Source of the DNA: Bacteroidota bacterium
Lineage (GTDB): Bacteria > Bacteroidota > Bacteroidia > Flavobacteriales > Flavobacteriaceae
Direction: 5' to 3'
Assembly (NCBI GenBank): GCA_021793375.1
Contig: JAJYSY010000013.1
Coordinates: 1 to 48,811 of the forward strand
Length of the DNA stretch: 48,811 nucleotides
Made by a program: the position numbers and the translations under genes. Below the pieces are notes generated by a model, which made no database searches, had not been told where the DNA came from, and was given only the letters and a program-made list of their open reading frames with translations. Shown one piece after another: positions 34,337 through 42,543 of this stretch (positions within the stretch are counted from its first letter, which is position 1; the number at the start of each line of letters is the position of its first letter).

Positions 34337-35479
34337 ATGAGAGTTTTATTATCACTTTTTATGTTGTTGTCAGTGGTTTTTGCTGAAGCACAGGAATTAG
34401 CATTATTCAACAAAGACGGAAACTGGGGTTATATTAACCGAGAAGGAAAAGTAGTGGCTGATAATTTTGAAAAAGCCAAACAATTTAATGATGATGCAGC
34501 CGGAGTTATGAAAGATGGAAAATGGGGTTTTATCAACAGAGCAGGAGATATGATTATTGAACCTCAATTTGATAATGCCAGAGATTTTCATGCAGGAATC
34601 GCTTTAATTCATCAAGATGGAGAATGGAAATATATCAATAAGCAAGGAAAAATCCTTGATCATTTTCCGACTAAAGATAAAGTTTATGGATTTACCGATA
34701 ATGGAAGAGCAATTCTTAGAGATGGAGATAAAATCGGTATAATGGACACCGAAGGAAATATTATTGTTGAACCACAATATCAAGAAATCAAAGCTTATAA
34801 GCATGGATATGCTAAAGTGAAAAACGACAATAAGTGGGGATATATTGATGAATCCGGAAAAGTTGTGGTAGATATTGAATACATCGACTTGGGAAGAATG
34901 AGAAATGGTGTTGTTTGGGGTATGAAAAAGAAAAAAGAATACGGAGTGATTAAAAACAATAAATTTGTTGTTTTAGATGGGGTGACAGATATGTTGAATT
35001 TTGATGAAAATGGAATTGCTCCTGCAAAGAAAAAGAAAAAAGTTGGACATGTTAATGGGGATGGAGAGTGGATTACCGAGCCAAAGTATAAAGCAGTAAA
35101 AGGCTTTTATGATGGCATTGCTCCGGTTCGTGAAAAGAAAACCTGGGGATATATCGATATGGATGAAAACTGGGTAATCAAACCAAAATATAAAGATGCA
35201 GAAATATTTAGTGCAGATGGTTTGGCTCCTGTAAAAGAGAAAAAACAATGGGGATTTATCAATAAGAATGATGAAGAAATAATTCCTATGAAATATGATA
35301 TTACCGCCGGAGATATTGGAGGGCTTTTTGCGCAAGCTTTTGCTAATGAAGAAAGACAAACTAAAGGATTTGTCAATGGATTGGCACGTGTAAAAACCAA
35401 AAAAGGTTGGGCTTTTATCGACACCCAAGGCAATGTGTTGGGAAATCAATGGTATAAAAATTTAGAGTTATTTAAATAA
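34337..35479 (+). CDS. WG-repeat secreted protein
   Basis: 380 residues with a signal peptide ending in AEAQ (about 16-19), then eight or nine imperfect copies of a repeat of about 40-50 residues with cores such as GNWGYINREGK, GKWGFINRAGD, NKWGYIDESGK, KTWGYIDMDEN and KQWGFINKNDE. These are WG (beta-propeller-like) repeats. The function of such proteins is mostly unknown, often tied to the surface. The next ORF starts exactly at its last base, so it is co-translated with FabG. The minus-strand frames opposite are shadows of the repeats. Confidence 0.88.
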   Translation: MRVLLSLFMLLSVVFAEAQELALFNKDGNWGYINREGKVVADNFEKAKQFNDDAAGVMKDGKWGFINRAGDMIIEPQFDNARDFHAGIALIHQDGEWKYINKQGKILDHFPTKDKVYGFTDNGRAILRDGDKIGIMDTEGNIIVEPQYQEIKAYKHGYAKVKNDNKWGYIDESGKVVVDIEYIDLGRMRNGVVWGMKKKKEYGVIKNNKFVVLDGVTDMLNFDENGIAPAKKKKKVGHVNGDGEWITEPKYKAVKGFYDGIAPVREKKTWGYIDMDENWVIKPKYKDAEIFSADGLAPVKEKKQWGFINKNDEEIIPMKYDITAGDIGGLFAQAFANEERQTKGFVNGLARVKTKKGWAFIDTQGNVLGNQWYKNLELFK

Positions 35480-36210
35480 TGAAATACGCATTAATAACTG
35501 GAGGCTCTCGAGGAATCGGGAGAGCAGTTTGTGAAGTGTTGGCGAAAAACACAGATTATGGAATTTTAATCAATTATAATTCCAATAAAAAAGCAGCAGA
35601 AGAAACAAAAGAAATCGTTGAAAAACATGGAAATAAAGCAGAGATTTTAGCTTTTGATGTAAGTGATAAATCACAAGTTGAAGAAGTTTTAAATGCTTGG
35701 CAAGAAAAAAACAAAGAAGCTTGGATAGAAGTTTTGGTCAACAACGCCGGAATTACCAAAGACGGTTTGTTTATGTGGATGAAAGAAGAGGATTGGTCGA
35801 GTGTAATCAACACCAGCTTATCAGGATTTTATAATGTTTCTCAGTTTGTAATTCAAAAAATGTTGAGAAAAAGATTTGGCAGAATTGTCAATATGGTTTC
35901 TGTATCGGGAGTAAAAGGAACTCCCGGGCAGACCAATTATTCTGCTGCAAAAGGAGCAGTAATAGGTGCAACCAAAGCTTTGGCGCAAGAAGTGGGAAAA
36001 AGAAATATTACGGTAAATGCTGTAGCGCCCGGATTTATAAAATCAGATATGACAGCAGAATTAAATGAAAAAGAACTCAAAAGAAATATCCCGGCAAATC
36101 GTTTTGGAGAAGCTTGGGAAGTTGCGGAATTAGTTAATTTTTTGGTTTCCAAAAATGCTTCTTATATTAATGGAGAAGTGATTAATATAAATGGTGGATT
36201 ATATTCTTAA
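35479..36210 (+). CDS. fabG: 3-oxoacyl-ACP reductase FabG-like (SDR)
   Basis: 243 residues, classical SDR. ITGGSRGIGRAV (6-17) binds NADP(H), VNNAG at 87-91, S141 (VSVSG), Y154 and K158 (YSAAK) form the catalytic set. It reduces the 3-oxoacyl-ACP made by the ketosynthases to 3-hydroxyacyl-ACP, feeding the dehydratases. The clustering with an ACP and a ketosynthase in one run (35479-37676) supports a dedicated pathway copy. Its ATG uses the last base of the preceding stop codon. Confidence 0.88.
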   Translation: MKYALITGGSRGIGRAVCEVLAKNTDYGILINYNSNKKAAEETKEIVEKHGNKAEILAFDVSDKSQVEEVLNAWQEKNKEAWIEVLVNNAGITKDGLFMWMKEEDWSSVINTSLSGFYNVSQFVIQKMLRKRFGRIVNMVSVSGVKGTPGQTNYSAAKGAVIGATKALAQEVGKRNITVNAVAPGFIKSDMTAELNEKELKRNIPANRFGEAWEVAELVNFLVSKNASYINGEVININGGLYS

Positions 36211-36216
36211 AAACTT

Positions 36217-37440
36217 ATGAATAATCGTGTGGTCATAACAGGAATGGGAATTCATTCTTGTTTGGGAAATAATTTAAAAGAGGTAAAAGAATCTTTATAT
36301 CAAGGTAAATCCGGGATTGTTTTTGATCCGGAGCGGAAAGATTTTGGATATCAATCTGCTTTAACCGGAAAAGTAGATTTACCTGATTTGAGAAAACACC
36401 TTAATCGTCGGCAGCGAAAAAGCATGGGCGAAGAAAGTAAATATGCTTATAAAGCAACGATTGAAGCTTTTGAGAATGCTAAAATAAATCAAGATTTTAT
36501 CGATAAAAATGAAGTGGGAATCATCTTTGGAAATGATAGTGTTGGAAAATCAACAATTGAAGCTATAGATAAAATAAGAGAGAAAAAAGATACTGCTTTA
36601 TTGGGTTCAGGAGCTATTTTTAAATCTATGAACTCAACAGTGACCATGAATTTATCCACAATATTTAAAATGCGTGGAGTAAATATGACTATCAGTGCAG
36701 CTTGTGCCAGCGGATCTCATTCTTTAGGCGTGGCTTATTTGATGATAAAAAGCGGCTTGCAAGATATGATTGTAGCCGGAGGAGCACAAGAAGTCAATAA
36801 ATATGCTATGGGGAGTTTTGATGCTTTAGGAACTTTTTCTCCTGATGAAGATAAACCACAGCAAGCATCAAGACCTTTTGATCAATCCAGAAACGGATTA
36901 ATTCCCAGCGGTGGAGCAGCTACTTTGATATTGGAAAGTTATGAATCTGCTAAAAAACGCGGAGCACCGATTTTAGCAGAAATATTGGGATATGGTTTTT
37001 CATCGAACGGAGATCATATTTCAACTCCAAACTCAATTGGTCCAACAACAGCTATGCAAAGAGCTTTAAAACAAGCCAATCTTGAAGCTTCTGCAGTAGA
37101 TTATATCAATGCGCATGCAACTTCAACAGCAATAGGAGACGCCAATGAAGCAAAAGCTATTTTTAAAGTGTTTGGAGAAAAAACACCGGTTTCTTCAACA
37201 AAATCTATGACAGGTCATGAATGCTGGATGGCCGGAGCAAGTGAAGTTGTTTATGCAAACTTGATGATGGAAAATAATTTTATTGCCCCAAATATTAATT
37301 ATGAAAAAGGAGACAACGAAACCGGCAGGATAAATATTATAAATAAAACTATAAATAAGAAAATTAATATATATTTGTCCAATTCTTTTGGGTTTGGCGG
37401 TACAAACTCAGCATTAATTATAAAAAAATTGAAGGAATAG
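36217..37440 (+). CDS. Beta-ketoacyl-ACP synthase (KAS I/II type), complete active site
   Basis: 407 residues with VVITGMGIHSCLG at the N-terminus, C163 in AACASGS, H300 in NAHATST and H334 in MTGHECWMAG, so catalytically complete. Its HATST and TGHEC motifs differ from those in the 14010 gene, which suggests a distinct substrate, such as the aryl starter condensation (inference). The stop codon shares its last base with the GTG start of the ACP gene. Confidence 0.88.
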   Translation: MNNRVVITGMGIHSCLGNNLKEVKESLYQGKSGIVFDPERKDFGYQSALTGKVDLPDLRKHLNRRQRKSMGEESKYAYKATIEAFENAKINQDFIDKNEVGIIFGNDSVGKSTIEAIDKIREKKDTALLGSGAIFKSMNSTVTMNLSTIFKMRGVNMTISAACASGSHSLGVAYLMIKSGLQDMIVAGGAQEVNKYAMGSFDALGTFSPDEDKPQQASRPFDQSRNGLIPSGGAATLILESYESAKKRGAPILAEILGYGFSSNGDHISTPNSIGPTTAMQRALKQANLEASAVDYINAHATSTAIGDANEAKAIFKVFGEKTPVSSTKSMTGHECWMAGASEVVYANLMMENNFIAPNINYEKGDNETGRINIINKTINKKINIYLSNSFGFGGTNSALIIKKLKE

Positions 37441-37676
37441 TGGAGGATAAAATTAGAGAATTAAATAATACATTAGCTGAGGAGTTTGAAATAGATCAGG
37501 AAGATATAAAACCTGAGGAAAACCTGCATGAAACTTTGGACTTGGATAGTCTGGATTATATTGATTTAGTTGTTGTAGTAGAGTCATTTACAGGAGTTAA
37601 ATTAGAAGAAGAAGATTTCAAAAATATTGTAACTTTTGATGATTTTTACACCTTATTAAAACAGCGAATGGCTTAA
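37440..37676 (+). CDS. Acyl carrier protein (second)
   Basis: 78 residues, GTG start overlapping the preceding TAG stop by one base. LDLDSLDYIDL with S37 is the phosphopantetheine site. Small and acidic. Unlike the ACP at 13749 it lacks the KKGKK insertion near the C-terminus. Placed with FabG and a ketosynthase, it probably carries the aryl-polyene chain. Confidence 0.88.
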   Translation: MEDKIRELNNTLAEEFEIDQEDIKPEENLHETLDLDSLDYIDLVVVVESFTGVKLEEEDFKNIVTFDDFYTLLKQRMA

Positions 37677-37687
37677 AAAACAAATCA

Positions 37688-38557
37688 ATGGCAGAATGGG
37701 AAGGTGCCTCAAAAGGAAGTTTATTAGGCTATAAAATCTTTGTTTTTAGCATTAGAAAAGTTGGACTGAGGTTTTCTTACTTCTTACTCATCTTTGTCGC
37801 TTTATATTATTTTTTCTTCGCTTGGGAAAGCAATAAAAACATCTTTTATTATTTTAGAAAAAGACAAAAATTTTCTTGGATAAAATCTTTTTTCGGAATT
37901 TATAAAAGCTATTATGTTTTTGGACAAACACTAATAGACAGAATTTTAATTTCTTCCGGAAAAAGAGATCGATTTACTTATGAATTTGATGGAATAGAAA
38001 ACATCAAACAAGCTTATAAAAATGGAGAAGGTGCTATAATGATCAGCGCACACATCGGAAATTTTGAAGTTTCAGAATATTTTTTTGAAGATATTGGAGA
38101 AGATTTTATCACCAATATTGTTACCACCGATTTGGAAAGACAGAAAATCAAAGAATATATAGAGCGATTTTCTTTAAAATCTAAGATGAAATATCTTTTG
38201 ATAGAAGAAGATATGTCTCATATTTTCACCTTTAAAAATGCTTTAGATCATAATGAATTTATCTGTATGACTGGAGATCGCTATATGGAAAAAGCAAAAT
38301 ATATAGAAAAAGATTTTTTAGGAGAAAAAGCAAAATTTCCCAGAGGTCCGTTTTTGTTGAGTTCAAGATTTAAAGTTCCGGTTTTATTTGTGTATGTTTT
38401 AAAAGATAACGCCACGCATTATCATTTATATGCAAGAAAAGCAGAATTTACAGCAAGAGATGAAGAAGGTTTGCTGGAAAATTATATAGAAATCACTTCT
38501 AAATTGGTGAAAAAATATCCTTACCAATGGTTTAATTATTTTGATTTTTGGAAATAA
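37688..38557 (+). CDS. LpxL/HtrB-like lysophospholipid acyltransferase family protein
   Basis: 289 residues. A hydrophobic segment at about 29-45, then SAHIGNFE (120-127; H122-x4-E127 as the catalytic motif of lipid A late acyltransferases) and SRFKVPVLFVYVLK downstream. These enzymes transfer acyl groups from ACP to lipids. In aryl-polyene clusters a homologue (ApeL-type) is thought to couple the pigment to a lipid. It follows the ACP by 11 bases, so the acyl donor may be that ACP. It is the last pigment gene in this block. Confidence 0.82.
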   Translation: MAEWEGASKGSLLGYKIFVFSIRKVGLRFSYFLLIFVALYYFFFAWESNKNIFYYFRKRQKFSWIKSFFGIYKSYYVFGQTLIDRILISSGKRDRFTYEFDGIENIKQAYKNGEGAIMISAHIGNFEVSEYFFEDIGEDFITNIVTTDLERQKIKEYIERFSLKSKMKYLLIEEDMSHIFTFKNALDHNEFICMTGDRYMEKAKYIEKDFLGEKAKFPRGPFLLSSRFKVPVLFVYVLKDNATHYHLYARKAEFTARDEEGLLENYIEITSKLVKKYPYQWFNYFDFWK

Positions 38558-38621
38558 GCATTTCAAAATTTAAATCAAAAAAATTAAAGGTTGTTAGTTT
38601 TATAAAAAATTACTTTTACAG

Positions 38622-39791
38622 ATGTCAAATTTTAAGATGGTAGCAAAAACTTTTGCAGGATTGGAAACAATTTTAGCAAAAGAATTACAACTTTTAGGAG
38701 CAGGAGAAATAAAACCCGGAATAAGAGTAGTTAGTTTTGAGGGAGATAAAGGATTTATGTATAAAGCAAACTTGGCTTTACGCACAGCTTTACGTGTCTT
38801 AAAACCTATTGCAGAATTTAAAGTAAGATCTGAAGACGAATTTTATCGAAAGATTTATAATATAAATTGGGAGGAATATTTTGACGAAGAAGATTCTTTT
38901 GCAATTGATTCTACAGTGCATTCCGATAAATTTACGCATTCCAGATATGTGACTTTTAAAGCAAAAGATGCTATTGTAGATAAATTCAGAAATCAAACCG
39001 GGAAACGTCCAAATATAGATTTGAGAAATCCGGATGTGCGCATAAATATTAGAATCAGTAATCAGTTATGTACAGTTTCTTTAGACAGTTCAGGAGATTC
39101 TTTACACAAAAGAGGGTATAGAACTCAAACAGGAGAAGCACCGATTAATGAAGTTTTGGCAGCAGGAATGTTGTTGCATTCCGGTTGGGATGGATTGACA
39201 GATTTTCTTGATCCGATGTGTGGAAGCGGAACTATTTTGATTGAAGCAGCAATGATTGCTTTAAATATTCCCGTGAATATCAACAATAATAATTTTGGGT
39301 TTAAAAAATGGAAAGATTGGGATCCTGAATTGTATGAAATTATAGAAAAAGCACAACTCAACAGAATTAGAGATTTTAAAGATCAAATTATTGGCTATGA
39401 TATTTCAGCAGAAGCAGTAGAAAAAGCCAAAGAAAATATTGAAAATGCAAATTTATCAGATTTTATCAAAGTTTTTAAAGCAGATTTTTTTCAATCGGAA
39501 AAATTCACAAAAAATCATTTGCATTTGGTTTTTAACCCTCCTTATGATGAGCGTTTAGCGGTAAATATCCTTGAGTTTTATCAAAATATAGGCAATACTT
39601 TAAAGCAAAACTACAAAGGATCTCAAGCATGGTTTATTACTTCAGAAAAAGAAGCGATGAAAAATGTGGGATTGAGAACTTCTAAAAGAATAAAACTTTA
39701 TAACGGGCCTTTAGAAGCGCGTTTATTGCAGTATGAAATTTATGAAGGAACAAAAAAGAAAAAGCGAAAACGCATCAAAAGAAAAAAATAA
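38622..39791 (+). CDS. THUMP-domain class I RNA methyltransferase (RlmL-like N-terminal type)
   Basis: 389 residues. The N-terminal ferredoxin-like/THUMP region (about 1-160) is followed by the methyltransferase part with DPMCGSGTILIEAA (about 197-210) and FNPPYDERL, the NPPY motif of base-N-methylating enzymes. Matches RlmL (23S rRNA m2G) and related Trm proteins. The C-terminus is a Lys/Arg-rich tail. Housekeeping, unrelated to the pigment; a 64-base gap separates it from the preceding acyltransferase. Confidence 0.88.
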   Translation: MSNFKMVAKTFAGLETILAKELQLLGAGEIKPGIRVVSFEGDKGFMYKANLALRTALRVLKPIAEFKVRSEDEFYRKIYNINWEEYFDEEDSFAIDSTVHSDKFTHSRYVTFKAKDAIVDKFRNQTGKRPNIDLRNPDVRINIRISNQLCTVSLDSSGDSLHKRGYRTQTGEAPINEVLAAGMLLHSGWDGLTDFLDPMCGSGTILIEAAMIALNIPVNINNNNFGFKKWKDWDPELYEIIEKAQLNRIRDFKDQIIGYDISAEAVEKAKENIENANLSDFIKVFKADFFQSEKFTKNHLHLVFNPPYDERLAVNILEFYQNIGNTLKQNYKGSQAWFITSEKEAMKNVGLRTSKRIKLYNGPLEARLLQYEIYEGTKKKKRKRIKRKK

Positions 39792-39802
39792 TCAAAAGAA
39801 AA

Positions 39803-39877
39803 ACCGTTTTAAAAGTCGATTACTCACTATTCACATTTAGCATTACCTTTACTTTAAATGTTGACTTCTAAAACGGT
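39803..39877. terminator. Long imperfect inverted repeat between convergent genes
   Basis: ACCGTTTTAAAAGTCGA starting at 39803 pairs with TTGACTTCTAAAACGGT ending at 39877; 15 of 17 bases match, around a loop of about 40 bases. It lies between the convergent methyltransferase and DsbA-family genes. A bidirectional terminator is the simplest reading, though the loop is long. Confidence 0.45.
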
Positions 39878-39910
39878 CTTTCTATAATTCTAAAAAATAA
39901 CTTAGTTTTA

Positions 39911-40555
39911 TTATTTGTTTTTACGTTCTTCCCAAGTTTTGTTTAAAACTTCAAGAAAAGCTTCCACCGGTTGAGCTCCAGATACCGCATATTTATTGTC
40001 AAATACAAAAAAGGGAACTCCTCTGACACCAATTTCTGCAGCGTGAACTTGATCATCTTCAACCTTTTCGGCAAATTCATCGGTAAAAAGCATTCGGTCT
40101 AAATCTTCATCTTTTAAACCTGCAGATTTTCCAATTTCGCGAAGGGTCATCCTGTCGTCAATGTTTTTTCCTTCTTCAAAATGACTTTTAAATAAAGCCT
40201 CTTCAACTTCGCTGTCAAGACCTTTTGTTTTTCCTAACTGAATTAAACGATGCGCATGAAAAGAATTGGCAACTTTTGTTTTGTCAAAATTTAAATTTAA
40301 TCCCATTTCTTTTCCCATTTGAACCGCTCCATTAAGCATTTGTTCAACTTGTTCTTTGCTCATTCCTTTAGATTTTGCAAGATGTTCTGCATCTGATGTT
40401 TCCGGATCTGTTTTAATATTCGGATCCAGTTGAAAACTAAACCAGTTGACATTCACCTCCTCTTTATGTGGGAATTTTTCTAAAGCTTTTTCAAATTTAT
40501 GTTTTCCTATATAACAAAACGGACATCTTACATCCGACCAAATATTTACTTTCAT
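39911..40555 (-). CDS. DsbA-family oxidoreductase (FrnE-like)
   Basis: 214 residues. CPFC at 11-14 in the DVRCPFCYIGKHKFEKAL stretch is the redox motif, followed by the helical insert and VRGVPFFVFDNKYAVSGAQP with the cis-Pro loop. This is the FrnE/2-hydroxychromene isomerase-like DsbA clade, cytosolic because no signal peptide is present. Likely a disulfide or stress-related oxidoreductase. Preceded on the minus strand by a TATTTTTG box (40573-40580). Confidence 0.9.
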   Translation of the reverse strand: MKVNIWSDVRCPFCYIGKHKFEKALEKFPHKEEVNVNWFSFQLDPNIKTDPETSDAEHLAKSKGMSKEQVEQMLNGAVQMGKEMGLNLNFDKTKVANSFHAHRLIQLGKTKGLDSEVEEALFKSHFEEGKNIDDRMTLREIGKSAGLKDEDLDRMLFTDEFAEKVEDDQVHAAEIGVRGVPFFVFDNKYAVSGAQPVEAFLEVLNKTWEERKNK

Positions 40556-40572
40556 AAAAAAATCTATTTATA

Positions 40573-40580
40573 CAAAAATA
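40573..40580 (-). promoter_or_regulatory. Candidate -7 box for the DsbA-family gene
   Basis: CAAAAATA on the plus strand reads TATTTTTG on the minus strand, 17 bases before the ATG at 40555. No clear TTTG at 19 bases upstream. Confidence 0.4.
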
Positions 40581-40671
40581 ATCATTGTTTTTTAATTAAT
40601 TCGTTAATAGAATCACAAGGAGATTTTCAATAAAACATTGCTTTAAGAAAGAGATGATTTAGTAGAAAAGA

Positions 40672-40707
40672 AAAAACCTTCAACTGATTTTTTAGTTGAA
40701 GGTTTTT
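40672..40707 (-). terminator. Rho-independent terminator of the cytochrome c gene
   Basis: AAAACCTTCAACT and its complement AGTTGAAGGTTTT form a perfect stem around a T-rich loop, with an A-run at 40671-40676 that becomes the U-tract on the minus strand. It lies 19 bases after the cytochrome stop. The T-run on the other side may also make it work in the plus direction. Confidence 0.85.
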
Positions 40708-40725
40708 GTAGTGTTTGAAAAGAAA

Positions 40726-41202
40726 TTATTTTTCTTCTACATCGATAGAAGGATATAAATCTCCGATATTTTCTAAATAAGTTTTAGGTTTTGCAGTTCC
40801 TCTGTGGCACATTACACAACTAACATCACTAACTTGATGAGGTTTTGGATCGGGATAATGAGGCTTAAAATATTTTTCATTGATTTCATCTGTCATTTCA
40901 ATCATTCCTCTGGTGATGTGTTTTGTCATTTTTGACTCATCAGCAAAATCTAATTTTTTTGGATTATCTTCTCTTGGTGTGTGACAATAACTACAGTTTA
41001 CACCCAAAGATTTGGAATAAGATTTCATCAAGCTGCTCAAGCTATCTTTAGAAATATCTTGTGGTAAAACTTTAAGGTTTTCCCATTGTGGTTCTTCTTC
41101 ATTGTATTTGCTAAAAGACTTTGTAGTAAAAGAATACAAAACACTCAATGCCAATACAAAACATAAGAAATAAACTGCTGAAAGTATTTTATTCATTTTC
41201 AT
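40726..41202 (-). CDS. Diheme c-type cytochrome, membrane anchored
   Basis: 158 residues. A hydrophobic segment (about 6-24) is a signal or anchor. Two CxxCH heme motifs are visible: CSYCH (about 76-80) and CVMCH (about 133-137). The layout resembles the small photosynthetic-reaction-centre-type cytochrome c (CytoC_RC-like) proteins common in Bacteroidota. Probably periplasmic electron transfer. No neighbouring oxidase genes are visible, so the partner is unknown. Followed by an intrinsic terminator. Confidence 0.85.
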   Translation of the reverse strand: MKMNKILSAVYFLCFVLALSVLYSFTTKSFSKYNEEEPQWENLKVLPQDISKDSLSSLMKSYSKSLGVNCSYCHTPREDNPKKLDFADESKMTKHITRGMIEMTDEINEKYFKPHYPDPKPHQVSDVSCVMCHRGTAKPKTYLENIGDLYPSIDVEEK

Positions 41203-41352
41203 ATTTTGAAAGAGTTTAAATTAAACAGCGAAATTTACATCAAATTTCATTTAGAATGAAAATAAAATATAATTGTAAAGATAAAGAAGAGCAGAATTGG
41301 AAAACTTTCTTTAAAAAATGATTAAAACTTAGCTATGATGGTTTGACTTTTT

Positions 41353-41360
41353 TATTTTTG
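41353..41360 (+). promoter_or_regulatory. Candidate -7 box (TATTTTTG) for the OmpH-like gene
   Basis: TATTTTTG fits TAnnTTTG and lies 24 bases before the ATG at 41385. No TTTG at the usual upstream spacing. Confidence 0.4.
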
Positions 41361-41384
41361 TCGGTTTAAAATAAATACTACTAA

Positions 41385-41897
41385 ATGATGAGAAATTTAA
41401 TTTTACTTCTTTTTGCCGGATTATTATTTACTTCTTGTGAACAATCTTCAGGAGAGAAAACTGCTTTTATTGACAATGTAACTTTGCATGAAAATTTGGA
41501 AACTCTAAAAAAATCACAGCAAAGATTTGAAAAAAAACTGCAAGAACTGGAAGAAGAAGCTCAACAAGAAAGCCAGAAATTTCAGGTGAAAGTTCAAGAA
41601 TTTCAAGAAGGAATGCAAAACATGTCTGAAGCAGAAGCAGAAGAACGTCAGCAAAAATTAATTGAAGAACAACAACGTCTTCAAAATGCTTTAGGACATA
41701 AAGAAAATGAGCTCAGAGAGGAGTTAAATCAAGCACAAGATTCTTTGGAAGAAGTTGTAAGAAACAAAGTAAAAGAAATCGCCAAAGCTAAAAACTACAC
41801 TTATGTGTTTGGAATTAATGAAGATTTCAATATTCATTATGCAAAAGATAATAAAGATATCACCCAAGAGGTTTTAGATGAACTGAATAAAAACTGA
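41385..41897 (+). CDS. OmpH/Skp-family lipoprotein
   Basis: 170 residues. Lipobox LFTSC (C18), then a long coiled coil (about 35-125), Gln/Glu-rich with repeated LEEEAQQE, FQEGMQNM and LIEEQQRL stretches, then a small beta part ending KNYTYVFGINEDFN and ITQEVLDELNK. This is the Skp/OmpH chaperone layout, normally soluble and periplasmic; here it carries a lipid anchor. Likely an outer-membrane-protein chaperone. Single gene with its own promoter box and terminator. Confidence 0.87.
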   Translation: MMRNLILLLFAGLLFTSCEQSSGEKTAFIDNVTLHENLETLKKSQQRFEKKLQELEEEAQQESQKFQVKVQEFQEGMQNMSEAEAEERQQKLIEEQQRLQNALGHKENELREELNQAQDSLEEVVRNKVKEIAKAKNYTYVFGINEDFNIHYAKDNKDITQEVLDELNKN

Positions 41898-41922
41898 TGC
41901 TTTTTACGTTAAAAAAGGATAG

Positions 41923-41957
41923 AAAAGTCGGCAAATTCATATTGTCGATTTTTTTTT
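41923..41957 (+). terminator. Terminator after the OmpH-like gene
   Basis: TCGGCAA (41928-41934) pairs with TTGTCGA (41942-41948), with one G-T wobble, and the stem extends into the A/T flanks; a run of nine T follows. Confidence 0.7.
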
Positions 41958-41985
41958 GCAGAAAGTTTAACAAAGTTTATGTTTT

Positions 41986-42011
41986 TTTAGTTCGGAAATT
42001 TGTGAACTAAA
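41986..42011. promoter_or_regulatory. Palindromic operator of the RND efflux operon
   Basis: TTTAGTTC (41986-41993) and GAACTAAA (42004-42011) form a perfect 8-bp inverted repeat with a 10-base spacer. It sits directly upstream of the -7 box TATCTTTG (42014-42021) and covers the expected -33 position, so a bound dimer would block RNA polymerase. The centre-to-centre spacing of about two helical turns fits a winged-helix dimer such as the regulator encoded downstream. Confidence 0.7.
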
Positions 42012-42013
42012 TA

Positions 42014-42021
42014 TATCTTTG
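42014..42021 (+). promoter_or_regulatory. Promoter -7 box (TATCTTTG) of the regulator/efflux operon
   Basis: TATCTTTG is an exact TAnnTTTG match; TTCG at 41991-41994, 19 bases upstream, approximates the TTTG -33 element and lies inside the palindrome. The start of transcription would be near 42028, leaving a leader of about 20 bases before the TTG start. Confidence 0.6.
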
Positions 42022-42047
42022 CCCCGCAAAAAATATAACAGTTTACA

Positions 42048-42524
42048 TTGACAGAGTTAGAGAAGAAAGAAAAACTGGTAGAAGAGGTAGGTGTGTATTT
42101 GGAAAAAACGCATCAGCTTACACCTTTGGCAACACGGTTGTATGCATTGTTGATGTTGTGTCCAAGATCAGGCCATTCTTTTGATGAAATGGTAGAATTA
42201 TCTCAAGCGAGTAAAAGTTCTGTTTCAACCAACATAAATCTATTATTGAACAATGGAAGTGTTGAATATTTTACAAAGCCCGGAGAAAGAAAGCGTTATT
42301 TTCGGTTGAGTAAGGATTATTTGAAAGTAAGAATGGAAACTTACAGAGCACAGCTTGAAGAAGAACTGAAATTTTTAAAGAAGATAGATGAATTTAATAT
42401 TGAACATAATCAAGTTAAATATCAAAAACATAAAGAGTTTGGTGAGATTTATAAAGAGTATTTAAAAAATCAATACCAAAATTTGAAGAGTACAATAACA
42501 AAAATGAATCAATTAGACAGATAG
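42048..42524 (+). CDS. GbsR/MarR-family transcriptional regulator of the efflux operon
   Basis: 158 residues. I accept the TTG start at 42048: the next Met lies about 35 codons in and would cut the winged-helix domain. Residues about 25-85 include the helix-turn-helix FDEMVELSQASKSSVSTNI and the wing GSVEYFTKPGERKRYF, which resembles the GbsR branch of MarR. A helical C-terminal dimerisation region follows. It is the first gene of the operon, 19 bases ahead of the MFP, and probably represses it through the palindrome at 41986-42011. The effector is unknown. Confidence 0.87.
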   Translation: MTELEKKEKLVEEVGVYLEKTHQLTPLATRLYALLMLCPRSGHSFDEMVELSQASKSSVSTNINLLLNNGSVEYFTKPGERKRYFRLSKDYLKVRMETYRAQLEEELKFLKKIDEFNIEHNQVKYQKHKEFGEIYKEYLKNQYQNLKSTITKMNQLDR

Positions 42525-42543
42525 ATTATATATAAAAAGACCT

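Noticed and set aside
34973..35449. Two overlapping minus-strand open frames of 108 and 158 codons
   Set aside because: They lie opposite the WG repeats and mirror their periodic codons; no start signal or family features.
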